A stretch of 16,395 nucleotides of DNA from an uncultured Collinsella sp. (GTDB lineage: Bacteria; Actinomycetota; Coriobacteriia; Coriobacteriales; Coriobacteriaceae). The stretch is taken from NCBI GenBank assembly GCA_900547025.1, contig UREZ01000041.1, positions 1-16,395 of the forward strand, written 5' to 3'. The position numbers and the translations under genes are program-made. Below the pieces are notes generated by a model that saw only the letters and a program-made list of their open reading frames with translations, had not been told where the DNA came from and ran no database searches. This document shows, piece by piece, positions 12,485 to 16,395 of the stretch (the stretch's first letter is position 1; each line of letters opens with the position of its first letter).

Positions 12485-14794
12485 ATGGCATTGACCCCCA
12501 ACGAGGCATATGCGGCCAAGCAGCCGTTTGTCGACAAGGAGACGCTCGAGCATATCGTCGAGCAGTTTCCCACGCCGTTTCATCTATACGACGAGGCGGG
12601 CATCCGCCGCAACATGCAAGAAGTGCGCGACGCCTTTGCATGGAACCCGGGCTTTAAGGAATACTTTGCCGTCAAGGCCAATCCCAACCCGGCGCTCATC
12701 TCCATTCTCAACGAATACGGCTGCGGTTGCGATTGCTCGAGCTATACCGAGCTCATGATCGCCCGCTCAATGGGTATCACCGGCCACGACATCATGTTCT
12801 CGTCCAACGACACGCCGGCGGCGGATTTTGAGCTCGCCGACAAACTGGGTGCCATCGTCAACTTTGACGACATCAGCCATATCGATTTCTTTGAGCGCGT
12901 TGCGGGACCCATCCCCAAGACGGTCAGCTGCCGTTTTAACCCGGGCGGCCTGTTCCAGCTCTCCAACGGCATTATGGACAACCCTGGCGACTCCAAATAC
13001 GGCATGACCACCGAGCAGCTCTTTGAGGCTTTCCGCATGCTCAAGGCCAAGGGCGCCGAGAATTTTGGCATCCATGCCTTCCTTGCCAGTAATACCGTCA
13101 CTAACGACTACTATCCCAAGCTCGCACGCATCCTCTTTGAGCTTGCCGTGCGCCTGGAGCGCGAGACCGGCGCACATGTCGCCTTTATCAATCTGTCCGG
13201 CGGTGTGGGCATCCCCTACCTGCCCGAGCAACAGGCTAACGATATCCACGCCATCGGCGAGGGCGTACACGCAGCCTACGACGAGATTCTGGTCCCCGCC
13301 GGCATGGGCGATGTGGCGATCTGCACCGAGATGGGCCGCTTTATGATGGGCCCCTACGGCTGCCTGGTCACCAAGGCCATCCACGAAAAGCAGATCTACA
13401 AGGACTATATCGGTGTCGACGCAAGCGCCGTCGATCTGATCCGCCCTGCCATGTATGGCGCCTACCACCACATTACGGTAATGGGTCAGCCGGGTGGCCC
13501 TGACAAGACCGCAGCACCGGTCACGAACACGTATGACATCACGGGCAACTTGTGCGAGAACAACGATAAGTTCGCTATCGACCGCGAGCTGCCGCAGATC
13601 GACATGGGTGATGTACTCGTGATCCACGATACCGGCGCGCATGGCTACTCCATGGGCTACAACTACAACGGCCGTCTGCGCTCCGCCGAGGTATTGCTGC
13701 GCCCCGACGGCTCGGCAGATCTCATTCGTCGCGCCGAGCGCCCGGGCGATTACTTTGCCACGCTCGACGTGCTGCCGTGCGGCCGCGAGCTGCTGGCAAA
13801 GTCGCGCGCCGAAAGTGCTCGTCGTCGCGCCCAAGACGAGCGCCTGGCCGTCGCCGCCCAATGGAACAAACGCATCCAGATCGCGGAAGCGAAGGAGAAG
13901 AACATGGACATCCGCAATCTCGAGGGCTCAATCGTCGCCCTCGTCACACCGTTTAAAAAGGACGGCAGCGTCGACTTCGACGCGCTCGAGCGCCTTATCG
14001 ATTTCCACCTGCAAAATGGCACCGACGCCATCCTCACCCTGGGCACCACCGGCGAGAGCGCCACGATGACCGATGACGAGGACAACTCCGTCGTCGCCGC
14101 CGTGGTCAAGCATGTTGCAGGACGCGTCCCCGTCATCGCCGGCTCGGGCTCCAACTCCACGCAGACCATGCTCACCAAGTCGCTCACCTACCAGGGCTTG
14201 GGAGCCGACGGCCTGCTGCTCATCACCCCCTACTACAACAAGTCCAACGAAGAGGGTATCTACCAGCACTTTAAGACCGTCGCCGACGCCGTGAACATCC
14301 CCTGCATCCTGTACAACATCCCCGGCCGCTGCGGCTGCGGCATCAGCGAGCGCAACGTAGAGCGCCTGGCCGCGCACCCCAACATCATGGGTATTAAGGA
14401 AGCCTCGGGCAACGTCGCCTACGCGGCCAAGATCGCTCACCTGCTGTCCGACGACTTCCGCATGTATTCGGGCGAGGACGCGCTGACCGTACCTCTCATG
14501 AGCCTGGGCGCCTCGGGCACCATCAGCGTGTGGGCCGATGTTCAGCCGCAGCTCGTGCACGACATGTGCCGCGCTTATCTGGACGGTGACGTGGCACGTG
14601 CCCGCGACATCCAGATTGCCGGCCAGCCGCTCATCAACGCCCTCTTTAGCGAGGTCAACCCCATCCCCGTCAAGGAGGCACTCGCCCAGATGGGTATGAT
14701 CGAGGCAAACTACCGCATGCCGCTATGCCACATGGCCAACGACACGCGCGCCGCACTTACCGATGCTCTGAAGGGAGCTGGTCTGCTTGATTAA
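12485..14794 (+). CDS. lysA-dapA: Fused diaminopimelate decarboxylase / dihydrodipicolinate synthase (LysA-DapA)
   Basis: One uninterrupted 769-codon frame joins two lysine-pathway enzymes. Residues 1 to about 435 are LysA (PLP-dependent, meso-DAP to lysine): YFAVKANPNP carries the PLP lysine, followed by NFGIHAFLASN, NLSGGVGIPY, EMGRFMMGPYG, GNLCENNDKFA and GAHGYSMGYNYNGRLRSAEV. Residues 436-473 form a charged, probably helical linker. Residues 474-769 are a full-length DapA (pyruvate plus aspartate semialdehyde): GTTGESATM, ITPYYNKSNEEG, YNIPGRCGCG and GIKEASGN, which contains the Schiff-base lysine. The DapA part begins with its own Met (13904) behind GAAGGAG (13891-13897), so free DapA may also be made. 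Start ATG at 12485 has GAGG 10 nt upstream. It overlaps dapB by 8 bp. Normally the two enzymes are separate and act at opposite ends of the pathway. Confidence 0.93.
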   Translation: MALTPNEAYAAKQPFVDKETLEHIVEQFPTPFHLYDEAGIRRNMQEVRDAFAWNPGFKEYFAVKANPNPALISILNEYGCGCDCSSYTELMIARSMGITGHDIMFSSNDTPAADFELADKLGAIVNFDDISHIDFFERVAGPIPKTVSCRFNPGGLFQLSNGIMDNPGDSKYGMTTEQLFEAFRMLKAKGAENFGIHAFLASNTVTNDYYPKLARILFELAVRLERETGAHVAFINLSGGVGIPYLPEQQANDIHAIGEGVHAAYDEILVPAGMGDVAICTEMGRFMMGPYGCLVTKAIHEKQIYKDYIGVDASAVDLIRPAMYGAYHHITVMGQPGGPDKTAAPVTNTYDITGNLCENNDKFAIDRELPQIDMGDVLVIHDTGAHGYSMGYNYNGRLRSAEVLLRPDGSADLIRRAERPGDYFATLDVLPCGRELLAKSRAESARRRAQDERLAVAAQWNKRIQIAEAKEKNMDIRNLEGSIVALVTPFKKDGSVDFDALERLIDFHLQNGTDAILTLGTTGESATMTDDEDNSVVAAVVKHVAGRVPVIAGSGSNSTQTMLTKSLTYQGLGADGLLLITPYYNKSNEEGIYQHFKTVADAVNIPCILYNIPGRCGCGISERNVERLAAHPNIMGIKEASGNVAYAAKIAHLLSDDFRMYSGEDALTVPLMSLGASGTISVWADVQPQLVHDMCRAYLDGDVARARDIQIAGQPLINALFSEVNPIPVKEALAQMGMIEANYRMPLCHMANDTRAALTDALKGAGLLD
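13891..13906 (+). promoter_or_regulatory. Internal ribosome-binding site and start codon for the DapA part
   Basis: Inside the fused frame, GAAGGAG (13891-13897) stands 6 nt before ATG (13904-13906), which is exactly where ordinary DapA proteins begin. This is as strong as the ribosome-binding sites of the separate genes nearby. It suggests the genes were once separate, and that a free 296-residue DapA may still be translated alongside the fusion. Confidence 0.75.
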
Positions 14795-15527
14795 GACCGT
14801 CATTATGGGAACGGGCCGCATGGGCTCGCTCATCCGCACCACCGCCGAGGGCGTTGTCGACGCCGCCGGTCAGCCCGTCTTTGATATCGTCGCCCAGATC
14901 GGTTTTGATCTGTCCGAGCTCGAGGGCGCCCCGGCAGCCGACGTCATCATCGACTTCTCGAACGTCGTGACCTTCGATGCCGTCGTCGCCTATGTCGAGC
15001 GCACGGGTGCCGCGTTGGTCTCGGGCACCACGGGCTACACGCCCGATCAGATGGACCGCCTGCGCGAGCTGGGTCAGAGCGCCCGCATCATGCACTCCGG
15101 CAATTACTCCATCGGTATCGCAGCCCTGCGTCATCTGGTAGCACAGGCCACACGCGAGCTGCCCGGCTTTGACTGCGAGATCGTCGAGACGCACCACAAC
15201 CAAAAGGTCGATGCCCCCAGCGGCACCGCCAAGCTGCTACTCGACGCCGTGGTCGAGGCCGAGCCCGAGGCTGGTTATCATCCTGTCTACGGTCGCGAGG
15301 GCATGTGCGGCGCGCGTGACCCCAAGGAGATCGGTATGCACTCGCTGCGCGGCGGCACCGTCGCCGGCGTGCACGAGGTGAGTTTCTTTGGCCAGGACGA
15401 GGAGGTCACGCTCACCCACCGCGCCACGAGCCGTCAGATCTTTGTCAACGGCGCCTTGGCAGCCGCGCAGAAGCTCGTCACCCGCGAACCCGGCTTCTAT
15501 ACGTTCGACCAGGTCATGTTTGCCTAA
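14787..15527 (+). CDS. dapB: 4-hydroxy-tetrahydrodipicolinate reductase
   Basis: A 246-residue NAD(P)H-dependent reductase acting after DapA in lysine/DAP biosynthesis. The Rossmann nucleotide motif MGTGRMGS is at 7-14. The family shows further in SGTTGYTPDQ (79-88), NYSIGIAALRHL (106-117) and the active-site block ETHHNQKVDAPSGTAK (134-149, His136/His137 and Lys140), then LRGGTVAGVHEVSFFG. The start is a TTG at 14787: AAGGGAG ends 9 nt upstream, and the next ATG (14805) would delete the first strand of the Rossmann fold. It overlaps the lysA-dapA stop by 8 bp, so translation is coupled. It is controlled by the upstream lysine riboswitch only through the shared mRNA and coupling. Confidence 0.95.
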   Translation: MIKTVIMGTGRMGSLIRTTAEGVVDAAGQPVFDIVAQIGFDLSELEGAPAADVIIDFSNVVTFDAVVAYVERTGAALVSGTTGYTPDQMDRLRELGQSARIMHSGNYSIGIAALRHLVAQATRELPGFDCEIVETHHNQKVDAPSGTAKLLLDAVVEAEPEAGYHPVYGREGMCGARDPKEIGMHSLRGGTVAGVHEVSFFGQDEEVTLTHRATSRQIFVNGALAAAQKLVTREPGFYTFDQVMFA

Positions 15528-15566
15528 CCGGGTATCAACCGAATCCACCCAAAGGAGAGATAGCAA

Positions 15567-16286
15567 ATGAGCAACGCAGCCGAAATGGATGCACAGGAGA
15601 TCATCAATTACATCGCCACCGCGCCTAAAAAGACGCCCGTCAAACTGTATGTGCGCGAGAAGCCCGGCATGAAGGTTGCCTGGGGCGATGCGCACGTCTA
15701 CGGCGGCCGTCGTGGCAAGACCGTCTTTGGCGACTGGGACGAGCTCAAGGCCATCCTCGATGCCAATGCCGACTCCATCGACTACTACGACGTCGAGAAT
15801 GACTGCCGCAACTCCGCCGTCCCCATGCTCGACCTTAAGGGCATCAACGCCCGCATCGAGCCGGGCGCAATCATCCGCGACCGCGTCGAGATCGGCGACC
15901 GCGCCGTCATCATGATGGGTGCCATCATCAACATCGGCTCCGTTATCGGCGAGGGCTCTATGATTGATATGGGCGCCGTCCTGGGCGGCCGCGCAACCGT
16001 GGGCAAGAACTGCCACATCGGCGCCGGCACCGTACTGGCAGGTGTCGTTGAGCCCGCGAGCGCCACGCCCGTCATCATCGAGGATGATGTCATGATCGGC
16101 GCCAACGCCGTGGTCCTGGAGGGCGTGCGCGTGGGCAAGGGCGCCGTCGTGGCTGCCGGTGCCGTATGCGTCGAGGACGTCCCCGCCGGCGCCGTCGTGG
16201 CCGGTGTCCCCGCCCGCGTTATCAAGATGCGCGACGAGAAGACCGACAGCAAAACCGGCCTCGAAGAGGGCTTACGTCAACTTTAA
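15567..16286 (+). CDS. dapH: Tetrahydrodipicolinate N-acetyltransferase
   Basis: A 239-residue cytosolic acyltransferase that acetylates tetrahydrodipicolinate using acetyl-CoA (acetylase branch of DAP synthesis). The N-terminal helical domain (1-90) has MDAQEIINYIATAPKKTPVK and DYYDVENDCRNSAVPMLDL. Residues 95-220 form a left-handed beta-helix of hexapeptide repeats, including ARIEPGAIIRDRVEIGD, IMMGAIINIGSVIGEGSMID, NCHIGAGTVLAGV and the closing AGVPARVIK. The length and N-terminal domain match DapH rather than the longer succinylase DapD. Start ATG at 15567 has AAGGAG 9 nt upstream. It follows dapB by 39 bp in the same operon. The later pathway genes (aminotransferase, epimerase) are not in the window; the M20 enzyme on the other side may be the deacetylase. 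Confidence 0.95.
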   Translation: MSNAAEMDAQEIINYIATAPKKTPVKLYVREKPGMKVAWGDAHVYGGRRGKTVFGDWDELKAILDANADSIDYYDVENDCRNSAVPMLDLKGINARIEPGAIIRDRVEIGDRAVIMMGAIINIGSVIGEGSMIDMGAVLGGRATVGKNCHIGAGTVLAGVVEPASATPVIIEDDVMIGANAVVLEGVRVGKGAVVAAGAVCVEDVPAGAVVAGVPARVIKMRDEKTDSKTGLEEGLRQL

Positions 16287-16288
16287 TA

Positions 16289-16316
16289 GTTACGCGGTTT
16301 TGACAAACCGCGTAAC
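16289..16316. terminator. Hairpin terminator between convergent genes
   Basis: GTTACGCGGTTT-TGAC-AAACCGCGTAAC is a perfect 12-bp stem with a 4-nt loop, 2 bp after the dapH stop. Neither strand has a long U-tract (the minus strand continues TATTAAAG), so efficiency is uncertain. Its place between dapH and an oppositely oriented gene end fits a bidirectional terminator. Confidence 0.75.
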
Positions 16317-16356
16317 AAGTCGACGCTGCAAACGCCCCAGAGCGGCAATCTGACGT

Positions 16357-16395
16357 TCAATCGTCGGGCATGACCAGAAGGTCAATGCCCTCCTC
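16357..16395 (-). CDS. 3' end of a gene running off the right edge
   Basis: On the minus strand the last bases read EEGIDLLVMPDD and end at TGA (16359-16357). The frame, the aspartate-rich tail and the terminator-like hairpin just beyond support a real gene end. Twelve residues are too few to identify the product. Confidence 0.4.
   Translation of the reverse strand, partial: EEGIDLLVMPDD

Noticed and set aside
12767..13861. A 364-codon minus-strand frame over lysA
   Set aside because: Antisense shadow; all LysA motifs are on the plus strand.
1..16395. CRISPR arrays, tRNA or rRNA genes, insertion sequences, integrases
   Set aside because: No regularly spaced repeats, cloverleaf-like segments, transposase or recombinase motifs were seen on either strand.

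Overview
The window reads as a stretch of chromosome from a high-GC, anaerobic-type actinobacterium. The gene content and protein style (lysine riboswitch on a dap operon, acetylated-DAP branch, PcsB-like secreted hydrolase, HigBA, membrane Ser/Thr kinase) suggest the Coriobacteriia, most likely Collinsella. That genus assignment is inference from style only; no rRNA, tRNA, CRISPR, integrase or transposase was seen.

Layout, left to right. (1) 1-2260, minus strand: a two-gene cell-wall unit, an ATP-grasp carboxylate-amine ligase followed by an aspartate/glutamate racemase, the gene pair expected for making D-aspartate and adding it to peptidoglycan. (2) 2400-4430, plus strand: a MOSC-domain protein whose 5' end lacks a normal start codon, then a secreted coiled-coil cell-wall hydrolase behind a promoter region full of palindromes, closed by a strong terminator. 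(3) 4429-6934, minus strand: lipoprotein, HTH regulator and membrane-anchored Ser/Thr kinase, closely spaced, with an RNA hairpin able to cover the lipoprotein ribosome-binding site and a perfect 13-bp hairpin at the kinase start. (4) 7000-9870, minus strand: an accessory segment with a two-gene cassette (GIY-YIG nuclease-domain protein plus ADP-ribosylglycohydrolase), flanked by about 350 and 480 bp with only coding debris. (5) 9868-10872, minus strand: HigB toxin/HigA antitoxin with palindromic operator sites, then a small membrane protein. (6) 10917-16286: lysine/diaminopimelate biosynthesis. A divergent M20 amidohydrolase (candidate N-acetyl-DAP deacetylase) faces a riboswitch-controlled operon of a fused LysA-DapA protein, DapB and DapH. 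A terminator hairpin separates this operon from the last codons of a convergent gene at the right edge.

How it fits together: DapA, DapB and DapH carry out the first three committed steps from aspartate semialdehyde to N-acetyl-2-amino-6-oxopimelate. The M20 enzyme could remove the acetyl group one step later, and LysA makes lysine. The lysine riboswitch upstream of lysA can form two mutually exclusive helices, which predicts shut-off of translation by lysine. The ligase/racemase pair uses aspartate from the other side, as a probable D-Asp cross-bridge for the same cell wall.

The most unusual items are the in-frame LysA-DapA fusion that keeps a good internal ribosome-binding site, the GIY-YIG/ADP-ribosylglycohydrolase cassette, and the lipoprotein/HTH/kinase operon with its two leader RNA structures.
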